In this document: piece after piece, positions 13,387 to 26,230 of the stretch
How positions within the stretch are numbered: position 1 is the stretch's first letter
How the letters are laid out: each line of letters starts with the position of its first letter
Assembly: GCA_030770535.1 (NCBI GenBank)
Contig: JASVEC010000020.1
Coordinates: 62,001-126,000, forward strand
Direction of reading: 5' to 3'
From: Batkoa obscura
Taxonomy: Eukaryota; Entomophthoromycota; Entomophthoromycetes; Entomophthorales; Batkoaceae
DNA: 64,000 bases
Notes under the pieces: model-generated
Told to the model about the DNA's origin: nothing
Databases searched by the model: none
The model's input: only the letters and a program-made list of their open reading frames with translations
Made by a program: the position numbers and the translations under genes

Positions 13387-15488
13387 TTACATCTTATTGT
13401 ACATAGTATCCAATTGTTGCTTGAATTGGTCTCCAATGGGTTTACGCTTAAGTTTTTGAGAAGTTGTTAATAAACCATTATCAGCAGTCCATTCAACATC
13501 AGTTATAAATACATCAGCAATAAGTTCACTTCCACTAAATCCATTCTTCTTAGCTTCGCTTATTAATGCTTTGTACACTTCTTTTTTAATCATTTCGTTT
13601 CCACTCACGTCACTCAAATCATGGACATCAGGGTGATTGTTACTGCGTAAGAAATGCTTAATAGCATCCATGTTGGGTTGAATAAGGGCAACGGCCTTAG
13701 GTTTTAATGAATTAGCACATACACAAATATTTTGAACATATAAAACATTGCGGTAAATGTTTTCCAAACGTTCCAAGGCAATATACTCTCCATTTGCTAA
13801 TTTGACCAAGTTCTTTTTACGATCAATTATAGAAAGTGTATAGTTATCATTTAATTGGACAATATCTCCTGTTTTGAACCAACCATCTTCAGTAAAAGCT
13901 TCTTTAGTTGCTGCTTCATTATTATAATAACCTTGTGCAACCGAGTTACCACGGAACCAAAGTTCACCTTGTGGTAGTTTATTGGTATGTGAATAACCTG
14001 CTTCTGGAACATCAACTAATTTAAATTCATTACAAGGGGATATTTGCCCAACTGCATCTGCAACTTTACAATCTGGGGTATTGACACATGCTAAACCACA
14101 CACTTCGGTCAAACCATAACCTTGTAATAAGGGACATACAGCGTTGCTAAAGAACTCTCTGACTTCATCAGAGATAGGAGCACCACCAGTTACAGCAATT
14201 CTTACTCTACCACCAACTTGTTCTCTAATTTTATTGAATACAAGTTTGTCTAACAAGAAGGTAGGTAACCCAACCTTTGAGAAGCCATTTTTAACTTTCA
14301 TTGAGACATCAAATACACCTTGGGCTACGGCTCCTGCTTTGTTGATTTTATTTAATACACCTTTGCGAATTGAATCATAAATTTGTGGTACACCAACCAT
14401 AAGGGTTGGGCGTGCTTCACATAAATCACCACGGCAATTTCTTACAGAAGCATCGGTAAGAGTCCTTGGAGAACCATAAGCAATCTTAATACCTCGTTGA
14501 AGACAATAAGCATCAGCACTAAAAGCTAAGATGTGTGCTAATGGTAAGAAAGATACATAAGTTTCTTGTAAAGGAGTGACAAGAGGATCAATTAATCTAG
14601 AAACACCAGCAACTATAAATTTGATTAATTAAAATTTACTATAAAATTAAAAGAATACTTACTAACTGCAATAACATTTTTGTGAGTTAATATAACACCT
14701 TTTGGATTACCTGTAGTACCACTTGTATACATAATTAAAGCGATGTCATCTGGAGTAGAGGGGTTGAGTGGGCTTGGGTTATTTTTGCCTAATTCAATCA
14801 TTTCGTCAAAGGTATAGAATTGAATTTGATCATTGTGGCCAAGGATTGTTTGTTTTTGTTTCTCATCAATCTTTCCATCACAAATAATGTTTTTGAGAGT
14901 TGGTACGTCTTTTACAACAGAGGCAATAACTTTAAGTTGATCAGCTCCTGTGAATACCGTTGTGATAGCACATTCGTTAAGTCCATGTTTAAGTCCTTCA
15001 GCACCGAGTGTATCATAAATAGTAATAGAAGTAATGTTTTGAGAATAACCAGCATTAACCATGGAGGTCCAATAGGAACTGGTTGGTGCAAATAAAGCTA
15101 AACGTTTATCACCGCCTAAACCTAAATGTTTGAGTCCAGCACCGATGTCATTGGCATTTTTTACTAATTGATTATAGGTGAACCATTTATAAGGCGAAAG
15201 TTGATAAAACTTCCAAGTTTTCTTTTCTTTTACGATATTACCATCTACTTTCTTTTCGATTTCCTTAACTTCTTCAATAATATCATCTATAGATCTTGAC
15301 CCGATAGCTTCAGTATCACCGTATTTTTTGGCAGCATTGACCAAGTTTTCATAAATAGTTGTTGCACCGCTTTCTGGAATAGTCGTTAATTCACCACTCT
15401 CTTTGGTTGCATAATTACGATAAACTGGAGAATGATCTTTCTCACTGGATTCACTTGCAACATAGGATTTCAAGTAAGGGGGGGCCAT
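13387..15488 (-). CDS. Long-chain fatty-acid-CoA ligase (FAA/ACSL type)
   Basis: Two exons (15488-14663 and 14612-13387) give 683 residues. The AMP-binding P-loop YTSGTTGNPKG is at about 254-264. Further on are QGYGLTEVCG, GWFKTGDIV and the fatty-acyl-CoA synthetase signature around IDRKKNLVKLANGEYIALE. The enzyme activates long-chain fatty acids with ATP and CoA for lipid synthesis or beta-oxidation. The length and lack of an obvious N-terminal signal fit the yeast Faa1/Faa4 and ACSL group; the C-terminal NKM is not a clear peroxisomal signal. The single 50-bp intron lies soon after the P-loop. A Met codon at 14400 is internal, because the open frame continues upstream to the splice site. 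Codon use is more GC-rich than in neighbouring spacers, consistent with good expression. Confidence 0.93.
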
Positions 15489-18478
15489 TGTTTAATATAT
15501 TAAATTTACTTTAAAGAAAAGCACAAAAAGTGATTTTTAGGTTATTTATACTTTATTTTTTGTATAACTTCAATTAAAACCGAAGCTTTCATTATTTTAT
15601 GGAATTAATGACCTTTAAAAATGATGTCATTTTTTTCAAAATCTTCTTTGATAATCCTATCTAAATATTTAGCTGGGAATTTAATTCGTCAAGTTCTTTT
15701 TATTTAGGTAAGGTTTATCTTTAGTCCCTATACTAAGCAATCAAATCAAAAATATAGTAAAAAGTAAATGTCCGATTTGATTGGCCTGTGTATGCCATAT
15801 TTGCGTTTGTCTAAGGCTTAATATGATAAATGATCCTTTTTATTGGCTATTTTTGTCACTGTTTTATCCCCACTTGATCTTATAGAATATTCTTGTTATA
15901 TTTTCCCCCCTAGTTTGATTAATACCACAGTACTAAAGCGGAAATGTCATTAAATAATATAACACAACAATAAAAAAGAGGCCATGAGATGTTTAATTAA
16001 ACCACATTAACCTATAAAAAACATCAGAATGCTTCTTTATTATAAACTACTTGCCTGAGACAAAATAAACTACATTTTAATTTTAATTTTCAAACTTTAT
16101 ATCTGGAACTTATTTTCCCAAGGCATTTCTATAATTTTTGCTAATTAATTATGTTTAATTAGCTGCCTTTAATTGCCGAGTTTACAAAACCAATCACATA
16201 CATATTTGAATTTGGGTACAGGAAAATTTTATTAAGATAAAAATACAATATTATGCGTCGCCTGATGGTATGAAAATCAAATAGGATGATCGTTGACCCC
16301 TTGAAGTTGAGTGGGCCTACTATTTTTTATAATCTATTATTTAGGATTCGATTTTTAATACACATTAGTACTGAATTATCAATTGAATCCGCTTATCAAA
16401 ATTAAACTGGATTAAATATTACTAATATTTATGAAAATAAACCCAAACTATAAAAGCTGTAAAATAAATTTGTGAAAAACATACTACCACAGGTATGTAT
16501 TTCCTAAAAAGAAGCTTAATACTGGCTCTAAAAACTATAAAATTCTCACACCATAACTTAATTTTCAATAAACCTTAATATCAGGTATAATATACTTTGG
16601 AGCATCGAGCTTTCAAACTATATATAAACTAGTTTCTTTTATTACTTTTAAGTTGTAAGCATTTATTCATTATAGTCAAAGATTTTAAAAAATTATTTAA
16701 GCTTAAAGCTATATATTTTTCTTTCCCATCATAATTTAGCATGCAATAATCAAATAGTAAATATTTAAATAGGTTAAAAAATTAACAGTGTTAATTTATT
16801 AATTTAATATATTAGAGTTTTTTAAATCGTGTTACTTACAACTGTATTTATAAACTTACCCTAATAGATTTTTATTTGAATTTAATAAGTTACAAAAATA
16901 AAATAAAAGATGTTTTTAAACAAGCTAATTTACCAAAATTTATTAAAAGCACGAAACCTTATTTTTTTTATTTTTTAACATACACTAATGATATCTGTAT
17001 TTTACCAAACCTTGATTTTCGGTGTTTATTTACTCATTTATTTATTATTAGAGATAGTCAAGCATTTTAACTTCGTTTATCAACAAATTATTTGATAAAA
17101 TACTACGAATGTATTATTAATTTATTTAATTTATGGATGACTAATTATTATCAAAGTTATAATAGCTTAATCAGAATAAATTTCAAACATGTTAAGTAAA
17201 AAACATTAGTTAACTGGATGTATTTTAATAACGTGGGATTTTTTAAAATATTATAAAACTTAACATTAGATCGATAAGCATTATAACAGGAAAATATATT
17301 TATAACGATATTAGCTTTGAATTTTTATAAAAATTTAGGAGGGGATGGGTTCTCAAGTGGTTCAACTAAAGGTAAAAATAGATAAAAAATAAGGCAGGGG
17401 AGAGTGTTAAAATAACAATGAGAAATTTTGCTTACATTCATAGTTGTGCTCAAACATGTTTCTCTTTTTTGCCTTTATTTAGTAAATTGCGAAAGTAAGT
17501 ATATCAAATAAAGATTCTTTCTTTTGGAGTTTACTAAATGAAGGCAAAAAAGAGAAACATATTTAAGCACAACTATGAGTGTATAGACTGATTCATTATT
17601 TATTCCATTTACTTCGGTTTTTTTCACAGATAGACTTTTAATAAATTATTAATGAATTGTTAAAGTTTATAATTCTATTTTATATAAATTTAGAAGATAA
17701 ATTCTCGAAATCGCCATATGAAAATTAGACATTAAAGTTACTATATATAACAATATTAGTTGATTCCGCATTTATTGGTTTAGCAATCATAGCATGCTTA
17801 ATATATGTGAATACTTTGCTCCAAACTTTTGTGCACTCTAGGGATTTCAAAATTGAATAAAAAACTTTCAATCTTTTCATAAAACCCACTTAGGATAGCT
17901 TTTGACTTTCAAGGTTTAAAAACCCACTTATATACAAATAAAGTATTCATAAACATTTAAGTCGCCATTTTGTTTTACTATTAAAACTTCGTAATTATTA
18001 GTAACAAGCATTATATATCATTCTAATTAAGATAACTTTTTAGCTAATACACCAGGGTCTAAATATTATGTCTTACAATTTGGTAATTTAAATAAAACAG
18101 GTAATTAATTCAGTTGTTGTAGAAAATAGGCATAATACTTAACTAAATTATTAAAAGCTTATCATCCCCCATATGTAGAGGCTTTTTATGTATTTTCCTT
18201 TAGAAATAATAGTTTTGAGATACTAAAGATTATATTTATAGTACTTGTTGAACTTTCAGTAATTTCTACTCTATAGAAATATTAAGAACAAAAATTATTT
18301 TTAAATAATAATCCAGCATGGTACAGTAATAAATTAATACTATAGGCTAAATTTGATTTGAAAATAAGTCAATTGTCAATAGTTATTTGTTTACTTTTTA
18401 CTTATTTAATTGGACATTAGATTTTCGAACAATAATTGTTATACAAAATAGTTTATCGCTTTATTTGTTTTTAGTTTT
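15489..18478. other. 3-kb gene-free region
   Basis: Contains one palindromic element (17435-17581). The rest is AT-rich with no coding signal; the open frame at 16876-17070 is low complexity. Around 16255-16330 there is a locally GC-richer patch ending in a T6 run, of unknown meaning. The region must hold the promoters of the acyl-CoA synthetase (left end) and zinc-cluster gene (right end). Confidence 0.55.
17435..17581. mobile_element. Palindromic (foldback) MITE, Tc1/mariner-like ends
   Basis: Two arms of about 52 bp pair almost perfectly (left from CATTCATAGTTGTGCTC, right arm its complement, about four mismatches, all transitions) around a ~42-bp loop. The sequence is flanked by TA on both sides (17433-17434 and 17582-17583), as expected for a Tc1/mariner-type insertion. 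No coding capacity. The transcript would form a long hairpin. Confidence 0.75.
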
Positions 18479-20242
18479 ATGAACCAGGGGAATAACACTG
18501 AATTAAAAAGAAGAGGCCACAGATGCGACCAATGCTGTAAAAGCCATAGTAAATGTGACAGGTTGTTACCTGAGTGTTCAAGGTGCATAAAAAAAAACCT
18601 AAAGTGTACTCTTAATAGAAAAATTGTATATAATAAAGATGAGGATACTGAATATAAGCCAAGGAGAAAGTCAACTCCATCTAAACCTAAAATTAGCTCA
18701 AAGGACGATATGCTTTATGTAAACGAAAATGTCTCAAGCTTGAGACAGCATTATTCGGAAGAGGTTAAGTATCGGTTATTAAAGCTACCGAATAATTATA
18801 ATTTCTCATATAATACTTTAGGGCTTTTTAACCAATTTCAAAGAAAGTCTTTATTAGAGAATTTGTTGAATTTTATCCAAAATCCATCCCCTTTTTTTCC
18901 TAGCAAAGGTTTAAACCTTTTTATTATATTAACTGATAAACTAGGCTTATTAACTTATAAGCCTAAAAAGACTACTTTTATATTTGAACTGATACCAAAA
19001 GGAACAAAAACCAATGTTGGAACCATTTTGAAACAAGCTTTGGCAAACTATTTTAAATTTGTTAATAAGGCCTTCCCTTTGTTTGATGAAATAAGATTTG
19101 ATTTTCTAGCATGTTCTTTTAACTTGAAATCAGCAATTCTTTTGAGTGGACTTTTATATATGGAGCAAACTGAAATTGTCAAAAATTTGATAAAGTATTT
19201 TGAAGGGAAGCTTTATAACCTTGTCAGTAATGTTCCTAGAATCAAGTCTAATTTAGAGAACATACAGATCATACTCATATTAATTGGTGGTATACCTTAC
19301 TTTCCATGGATTAATAGTCTCAAAGAATTTCTTCTATTTCATTGTTATAGAATATCATTTATTATAGGTTTGAATCAATCTCCAAAAAAAGTATCTAAGA
19401 AGGCTAATATAGAACGTGTTTATACTTATTGTGTCTTGAATTTGTATTACAATGGAATGTTATTGCTTTTTGGAACCTATGTAGCCGAACCCACTTTCCC
19501 TTTAATGATTAAAAGACTAGATAAGCACTACACGCATAAGTACCAGAATCAATTAGATTTTAATAGAAATAGTGTATATGTACAAAAACATTGTTTTTTA
19601 AAGTTACAAGAATTTTATTATATATCGAGTACTATATTTTTTGATTTGCGAATTATTAAAGAGAGAAGTACAAGGGAGAAGGAAGATCAATTAAAACTTC
19701 AAGGCATTTTGAAGAAAATTTCATTTAAAATATTTGCAGTTAAAGAGAGATATGTTGGCATAATGGAGGATATTTTATTGAAAATAAAAGATCGAAGCTT
19801 AAAAACAATCCTCAATGATTACCAAAATAGTATTGCTTACTTTTTTCAACATATCAACTTTTGTATTCATTCTATTCAGTTTAATATATCCAAAGAAAAG
19901 AAACTTTATGAAATGAATGAATATGGAGTTGATACAAATATGTATACAGATAGACCAACTCGTATTAAAACTATCCTCAAACAGTGCTATTCAGTAATCG
20001 ATAGCACTATCGCAAATAACCATAAATACACTCTTACTCTTGATTGTCCAATTGTCTCTACATGCTTAGTTTTTATTATACGATATGGAGGATATACAGA
20101 AGAGAATATAAGGTATATTTACAAAGGAAAGGGATTTTTAAAATCATTATTAGGTACTCCTTCTGCTTTGAGGATATGCGGAATCAATTTAAAACTGATT
20201 GAAATTATCATTAAATCTTTAAATAATATCAAAATAAAGTAA
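18479..20242 (+). CDS. Zn2Cys6 (zinc-cluster) transcription factor
   Basis: A single exon of 587 residues. The N-terminus carries the fungal binuclear zinc cluster with spacing C-x2-C-x6-C-x6-C-x2-C-x6-C (C16, C19, C26, C33, C36, C43), followed by a basic linker (KPRRKSTPSKPK, about 60-71). This domain binds DNA, usually CGG-type half-sites, in the nucleus. The remaining ~500 residues are the hydrophobic, helix-rich regulatory region usual for the family; I cannot assign a known regulator. The gene stands alone, with 3 kb upstream and 700 bp before the beta-lactamase-like pair, and could regulate those genes (inference only). No intron is needed. Confidence 0.9.
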   Translation: MNQGNNTELKRRGHRCDQCCKSHSKCDRLLPECSRCIKKNLKCTLNRKIVYNKDEDTEYKPRRKSTPSKPKISSKDDMLYVNENVSSLRQHYSEEVKYRLLKLPNNYNFSYNTLGLFNQFQRKSLLENLLNFIQNPSPFFPSKGLNLFIILTDKLGLLTYKPKKTTFIFELIPKGTKTNVGTILKQALANYFKFVNKAFPLFDEIRFDFLACSFNLKSAILLSGLLYMEQTEIVKNLIKYFEGKLYNLVSNVPRIKSNLENIQIILILIGGIPYFPWINSLKEFLLFHCYRISFIIGLNQSPKKVSKKANIERVYTYCVLNLYYNGMLLLFGTYVAEPTFPLMIKRLDKHYTHKYQNQLDFNRNSVYVQKHCFLKLQEFYYISSTIFFDLRIIKERSTREKEDQLKLQGILKKISFKIFAVKERYVGIMEDILLKIKDRSLKTILNDYQNSIAYFFQHINFCIHSIQFNISKEKKLYEMNEYGVDTNMYTDRPTRIKTILKQCYSVIDSTIANNHKYTLTLDCPIVSTCLVFIIRYGGYTEENIRYIYKGKGFLKSLLGTPSALRICGINLKLIEIIIKSLNNIKIK

Positions 20243-20942
20243 TACTAAAGTTGAGTAATTTATATGATTGTTTTTTTGTATAATAAACAATTTGTAGTTA
20301 TTTTGATTTTGGTTTATTATTGTCAATTGTAATAAGTGTCATTTTCGTACTATTTCCAAGTGTTAGACTCTTTTATATAACTTGATCACTCTATTTAAAT
20401 GACAGTCATTACTCACTTTTGTTGATACTGTATATATAGGGGCATTTTTTAATATCCGTGAGAGTTTTTTGCTTTTTAGGTTTAGAAAGTGGATAAAATA
20501 CTTTATGAAAATAACATTTTCAGTCATTTGATTCAAGGATATAAGGTGGCGTTATTTTGGTATTTAAAGTAATGTTTCTTTTATATTTATTGCAACCGTC
20601 GTATATAAATTTACTAGACTGTTCCTGATTATTTATAATAAATAAGCAGCTATATAACAACTTACAAATAGCTTTTACTTTTGGTAACTAGTAGAGAATA
20701 ATCTTATATATTAATATAAGCCAATTATATAATAAATATATTCATTCAAACTATCTAAACTCCAGTTCAAAGCATTAATTAAATAATGCTTTGGATTTAG
20801 CGTTTTACTTTTCAAGTTTTGAAAAAAAGCGATACTCTATAGTCCTCAATTCAAATTTGGTTTATTTTTACCTATTTAGGCTACAAAAGAGCTATAAAAT
20901 GGAACAATAAAATTGTTACTTTTTACTTTTTAAATTCAAACT
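20243..20942. other. Spacer before the beta-lactamase-like gene
   Basis: 700 bp, AT-rich, nothing recognisable. Confidence 0.55.
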
Positions 20943-22390
20943 ATGACAATTCCAACAAAAGCGATAGCTTCTGCATCTATTATTTCTGCTTATTTGCTTT
21001 ATGTAGTAAGTAAGAAAAGCGATTTTTTACCCTGGTATACCAGACTATTTGGGATGTTTAAGCCAAATTACAAAATAAAGGGTGACGTCAATGAAGAATT
21101 TAAGACTGTTGAAGAAGTTTTTAGCAAAGGGTTCACAAACGGAGAAGAAGTAGGCTCTTCAGTTTCTGTTTACTCTAATGGTAAGCTCGTAGTTGAGTTA
21201 TATGGTGGGTTTGCGGATTTTGAAAGCGGAGAAGAATATACTTCAAATACTCTTAATTTGGTATACTCTAGTTCAAAGTTTATGGTAACAGTCATATATA
21301 TACATAAAAAATAGAACTATATATTCATAGACTAACTGTGTAATGGCGAGATTGGTAGATCAGGGATTGTTGACTTATGACCAAAAAGTAGTTGAAATTT
21401 GGCCTGAATTTGGTAAAGGTGGAAAAGAAAAGGTGACTATATCAGATGTACTAAAACATGAAGCTGGAGTACCTTATTTCGATGATCCTCAACCATCTTT
21501 AGAAGAGGTATATGATCATAAAAAATTAAAACTAGCTTTGGAAAACCAAAAACATGTATTTGATGGAGAAAGGGTTCGGTGCTATCATGGTGCTACTAGA
21601 GGTTTGATATTAAATGAAATAGTTCGCTTAGTTGACCTTCAACATCGATCAATTGGACAAATTTATAAACAAGAAATAAACAAAGAATTCGATATCGAAT
21701 TTTATCTTGGATTAAATAACATTCAATTAGAAAGAAAAGCTAAGTGGTACATGCCACCTATAGTAGATGTCTTGGCCGCAGCTTTTTTGCCTAAGAAATT
21801 GATCGGTGATAAAGCTATTAAAATTGATAAAAGAACAGGCGGAAATGACTCAAATGTGAGCAAAATTGCTAAATTTAAATACTCCAAAGATCAAGATGTA
21901 TCGAATGCAACGGATTGGCACAAGATTGAGCTACCAAGTGTAAATGGGTTTACCAATTCAAAATCGGTAACTTATGTTTATTATTAATCGCAATTTATTA
22001 AATATGTTTATAACCTTTTAGTTAGCTAAAATGGGGGCATTTTTTGCAAATCATGGTAAGTTTGATGATAAGGTATTCATATCCGAGAAGACTTTTAAAA
22101 ATTCTATAAGCGAGCCAACAAAGGCTTTAGATCAAGCTGTTTATTTAGACTTTGTTTTAACTAAAGGAGGATTTGGTATATTTATTTTTGATGAGCTTAA
22201 GGATGAAAAAGGCGAAAATATACCCTTCTATGGTTGGGGTGGTTTTGGTGGCTCAATGGTCCTTTTTAGTCCAGATTATAACTTTTCTTTTGCATATGTT
22301 ACAAATGGATGTCAATATGAAATGTTTGGAGAAGGAAGAGCTTCTAAGCTTATTGTACCAGCTTTTAAAAATCATTTGAAAGCTATATAA
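20943..22390 (+). CDS. Serine beta-lactamase-like hydrolase, paralogue A
   Basis: Three exons (20943-21284, 21331-21966, 22022-22390) give 448 residues. An N-terminal hydrophobic segment (about 8-22) suggests a membrane anchor. The class C/PBP-like SxxK motif is SSSK at the end of exon 1, the second-motif Tyr is in YHGATRG, and YGWGGFGGSMV stands where the third motif (usually HPGxGG) lies. This superfamily contains esterases, peptidases and LACTB-type proteins, and eukaryotic members are not antibiotic-resistance enzymes. Substrate unknown. Intron positions match those of the convergent gene at 24053-22600, so the two are tandem-inverted paralogues. Exon 2 starts TNCVMARLVDQGL, so the ATG at 21343 is internal. 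Confidence 0.85.
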
Positions 22391-22599
22391 TTTAAATTTA
22401 TAATTCATTATCACCTACTTAAATTCAGTTCTATTTTATTTTATTTTATTTTAAAGATGACAAAATAGTTCTCTATACAGTATTTCTAATAAAAATAGGT
22501 ATATTTTAAAAAGAAATAATGAAGTTAGTAAAACATTACATTTCAAAAACTACATATAACACAGATTCTTTAATTACATGAAGATAATATATAAAATGG

Positions 22600-24053
22600 C
22601 TAATTAATTTGTAATATTTCAGAATGTACTTTAAAAGCTTCAATAAAAAGACGATGGGCTCTACCTTCAAAAAAAGTATTAAAATGTTGAGCATTCATAA
22701 CATAACTAAAAGCAAAGTTATGTTCTAGATTAAATAGCACCATTGAGCCGCCTGCTCCAAACCAACCATAAAATTCACTATTTTCAAATCTTTCACCAAA
22801 TTCGGGATACTTAAATACACCAAAACCTCCTTGACTCATTGTAGTTTCCATTTGAATAGCATGGTCAAAGCGTGATACTTTTCCATTAATAGATGAAAGT
22901 ACACCATTTTCACTCATTAATTTAACCCCATCAATACTTCCTTTATTAGCTAAACATGCTGCTGCTTTAGCTAACTAACAATAAATCAATATCGTTTAAA
23001 ATAGTAAATAAGAATAACTTACAGAATTTGAATTGGTAAATCCATTTGAAGAAGGAGCTTCAAGATCTGAAAAGTAATGTGAATTTTCAATATCTTTACC
23101 ATAACCCAGCTTAAACTTCATGATTTTAGAAAGCATAGAATCTTTACCTAAGAGTTTAGGATTAAATGTATACTTTTTATCACCTAATAAAGCTTTTGGT
23201 AGAAAAAATACAGAGAACAAGTCAACTATTGGATAAGTATACCATTTAGAACGTCTATCTTGTAATTCTTTACTTAATCCTAAATGAAATTCATTATTTA
23301 ATAATAAATTAAGTTCATTTTCATGAATCATTCCAATACTATATCCTTTTGGATGGACTCTTCTTACGATTTCATTTAAAATAAAGCCTCGTGTAATGGC
23401 ATGATAAGCACGTTCTGGTTTACCATCAAAATGATGTTTTTCATTTTCAAGGAAAGTTCTCATTTTAACTGGATTTTTTGCATCATCATATGTTGGGTTT
23501 TCTTCTTCAAAATATGGAATACCAGCATCATGTCTTAATACATCTCCAATAGTTACATTCTCTTTATTATTCTTTCCAAATTCTGGCCAATATTTAGTAA
23601 CTTTGTCATTATAATTAAGTAAACCTTGATCAACTAATCTACTAACAACTAAAGCTGTCTGTCAAAATAAAGTATTAAAATAAAGTATTAAAATAAAATA
23701 TAATTACATACCATAAACTTAGTACTTGAATAAACAGTAGAAAATGTATTTTCAGTGAAGGGGATCTTTTTTTCAAAGATTTGATAACCACCATAACTAT
23801 CCACTACTTTATTACCATTAGAGTAAACAGTAACTGAAGCACCTACTTCTCTTCCTTGCTCAAAATTATCTTTGAATATTTCCATCATTTTTTCATAACC
23901 TTTATCATAGTCCAATTGAAATGGATATTCTGGACGAAATAAGCTGAAGTATTTAGTATACCAAGGACTAAATTCATCTTTTTTACAAATTCTACTAAAT
24001 AGGTAAGCTGCACCTACACTTACGCCTAATACTGTTGCTGTTAAACTATTCAT
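22600..24053 (-). CDS. Serine beta-lactamase-like hydrolase, paralogue B (intact)
   Basis: Three exons on the minus strand (24053-23712, 23658-23023, 22974-22600) give 450 residues. There is an N-terminal hydrophobic segment (VLGVSVGAAYLF). Motifs: VYSSTKFM (SxxK nucleophile and lysine) ending exon 1, YHAITRG in exon 2, and FYGWFGAGGSMVLF in exon 3. Both introns are about 50 bp and phase 0. It is the intact source (or sister) of the broken copy at 1065-2516, with identical protein sequence in exons 2 and 3. It converges on paralogue A with 209 bp between stops. The function is presumably hydrolysis of an ester or amide by a serine nucleophile; the substrate cannot be inferred. Confidence 0.88.
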
Positions 24054-24570
24054 TGTTTTTTATAATTTAATGATTTTGATGACTAGCATTGTTTTTATAC
24101 TTTTGCTTTTAGTCAACTTACCTTTTTTGGATTTCGGACCAACTCAAAATTTAATTGCTGCTCAAATCGCTATTCCAAATGAACTACCATTTTTAAATAT
24201 AAAAGTTTTTTTAAGCCATGAAGATTTTTCGAAAAAAACGCGAATTTAAATATTTGAAGCAGTTTTAATTTTCCCTACTTAAATATAAACATTACTCAAA
24301 TAGCAACCTTTTTAAAGGGTCAAAAATTATGGAAAAAGATTCTAAAAGCGCAACTTAAATTAAACTATCAAAATGATTTAAGTCTCAATGTCCTTAGGAT
24401 TTGGTCTATTTACTATTTTTATTTATCTATTACTTATAATACTAAAATATTTCAAAAACTTTTATCTTTTTAAATACTTCTTAAATGATTGGCTTTACTA
24501 TAGTGAAATCTGATTAGTTCATAATTTTTATAAATTAGGGTCAAAAAATCAAAAAAATTCTATAAAGATT
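24054..24570. other. Divergent promoter region, beta-lactamase-like B / CDC6
   Basis: 517 bp, AT-rich. One AACGCGAA (24237-24244) resembles G1/S regulatory sites (MCB/E2F type) and would suit CDC6, but it is a single hit. No repeats. Confidence 0.45.
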
Positions 24571-26230
24571 ATGGTATATCAAACACGATCAAAAGTAAAC
24601 AATAGCAATGGTAAAACAAGGGAAACTAAAGTAGAAAAAAGTATCCAAACTAAAGCAGAAAAGAAAGTAAAAAGTATAAAGAGAGGGAAGAGAAGTCAAA
24701 AAGAAGAGAATGGAAAAGTAGAAGTTAAAAAGAAAAGGGTTGGCAGAAAGAAAAAAATAGAGGTTGAAGCTGAAGTTGAAGTTGAAGATATATATTCATT
24801 AGCCAAAAAGATGTTTGATAGAGGGAATAGTAAAAGTTATGATATAAGTGAGATAGTAGGTAGAGAAGACGAGATTAAAGAACTTGAAGCTTTTTGGAAG
24901 AATACAGCATTGAATAAAAAGGCAGATTCATTATATGTATGTGGTCAACCTGGCACAGGTAAATCGGCTATGATTAAAGCATTTTTTAACCAAGACGCTA
25001 TTAAAAAATGTAGAGATTATTTGGTTTTAAATGTCAATTGTGTCAGTTTAGGAAAGAATCACTTTTTTGAACGAATCATTGAATTATTAAAAATTGAAGA
25101 TGAGGAAGCAGATAATAAAGCTGAAGTTTTATTTGATGAGTATACAACTAATAAGCGCAACCCGCAGTTGTAAGTTATAATTTATTATATATTTTTATAA
25201 AACCAACCCTGTTATTGTAGAGTTTTAATATTAGATGAGATTGATTATTTACTGAATGAAAAGAATGCTGAATTAATGTATAAAATATTTTCTTATGTTT
25301 ACAAGAAGAAATCAAAATTAGTATTGATTGGGATTGCTAATGATCTAACTTTAACTGAAACTTCATTGCCAAGATTAAGAACAAGAGGATGTAAGCTTTG
25401 AGTTATTTATATATATTTATGTTTAACTATTTATAATAGTTTCACCAAATGTTATTAGATTTCAGCCATACACTGTTGAAAAAATGATAAAGATCGTTAA
25501 TCAATTGATGATTCCAATTGAAAAAACATATATAGATAGCATAAATAACAATGATACAGATGACAATAATATAAACAGCAATAGCGTTAGTGGTAACAAG
25601 TCGAAATTTTTTGATCCTAAAGCTATTGAGCTTTTGTGTCGTAAAGTTTCAGTTAGTTCTGGAGATCTAAGAAAAGTATTAGACTGCTGTAAACAAGCCA
25701 TTAACGTAGCATCATTAGAATTTTTAATGTCAGATAATACTAAGATTGTGAATATAAGCACAGCCCATATCTTAAAAGCATTAGCACCTACATCTACACC
25801 ACCACTAATTCAATCATTAAAGAATTTACCAATGAATTCTCAACTGATATTAATAGCAGCATTGAATTTAGCTGGAAGTAGTAATCAGTATTTTAGTATT
25901 ACGAGAGTAAGTGTTTGTCATTATTATATATCATGGCTAATAAATTATACTTAGTTATTTGAGGAGTATATTAGAATATGTAAATGTGATGATTTATTTA
26001 ATCCAGTAAGTAAAAGTGAGTTTAATGATTTAGTTAATAGCCTAGAAAGTATGAACTTTTTAAAAAACAAAAAGGAAAAGAGAGGAAAAAACAACAAAAT
26101 CATTATTTCAGGTTGGAGTAATGAATTAGGAATCGCTGGTTTTTCTATTGGATTAAGAGATGCCCTGCTTACCATTGATCTTATTAAGCATTTAATAAAT
26201 CCAGAAATTCAACCTCGGAATATTGAATGA
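24571..26230 (+). CDS. CDC6: Cell division control protein 6 (CDC6/Cdc18), replication licensing ATPase
   Basis: Four exons (24571-25169, 25221-25390, 25440-25906, 25955-26230) give 503 residues. The first ~80 residues are Lys/Arg-rich and disordered, as in CDC6, and would carry nuclear localisation and CDK control. The AAA+ domain follows: IVGREDEIKELEAFW, Walker A CGQPGTGKSA (about 130-139), Walker B VLILDEID across the first intron, sensor 1 IGIAND, then LRTRG. The SSGDLRKVLDCCKQA block is the sensor 2 region characteristic of ORC1/CDC6. The C-terminus is a winged helix. CDC6 works with ORC to load MCM2-7. ORC1 is excluded because there is no BAH domain and the protein is short. Residues about 310-330 hold a short Asn/Asp-rich insertion. 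Confidence 0.9.

Noticed and set aside
16876-17070. 64-codon open frame in the 3-kb spacer
   Set aside because: Composition matches spacer sequence and no conserved feature is seen.
24237-24244. MCB/E2F-like AACGCGAA site controlling CDC6
   Set aside because: A single short match; no comparable site was seen upstream of MCM6, so it is not evidence of shared cell-cycle control.
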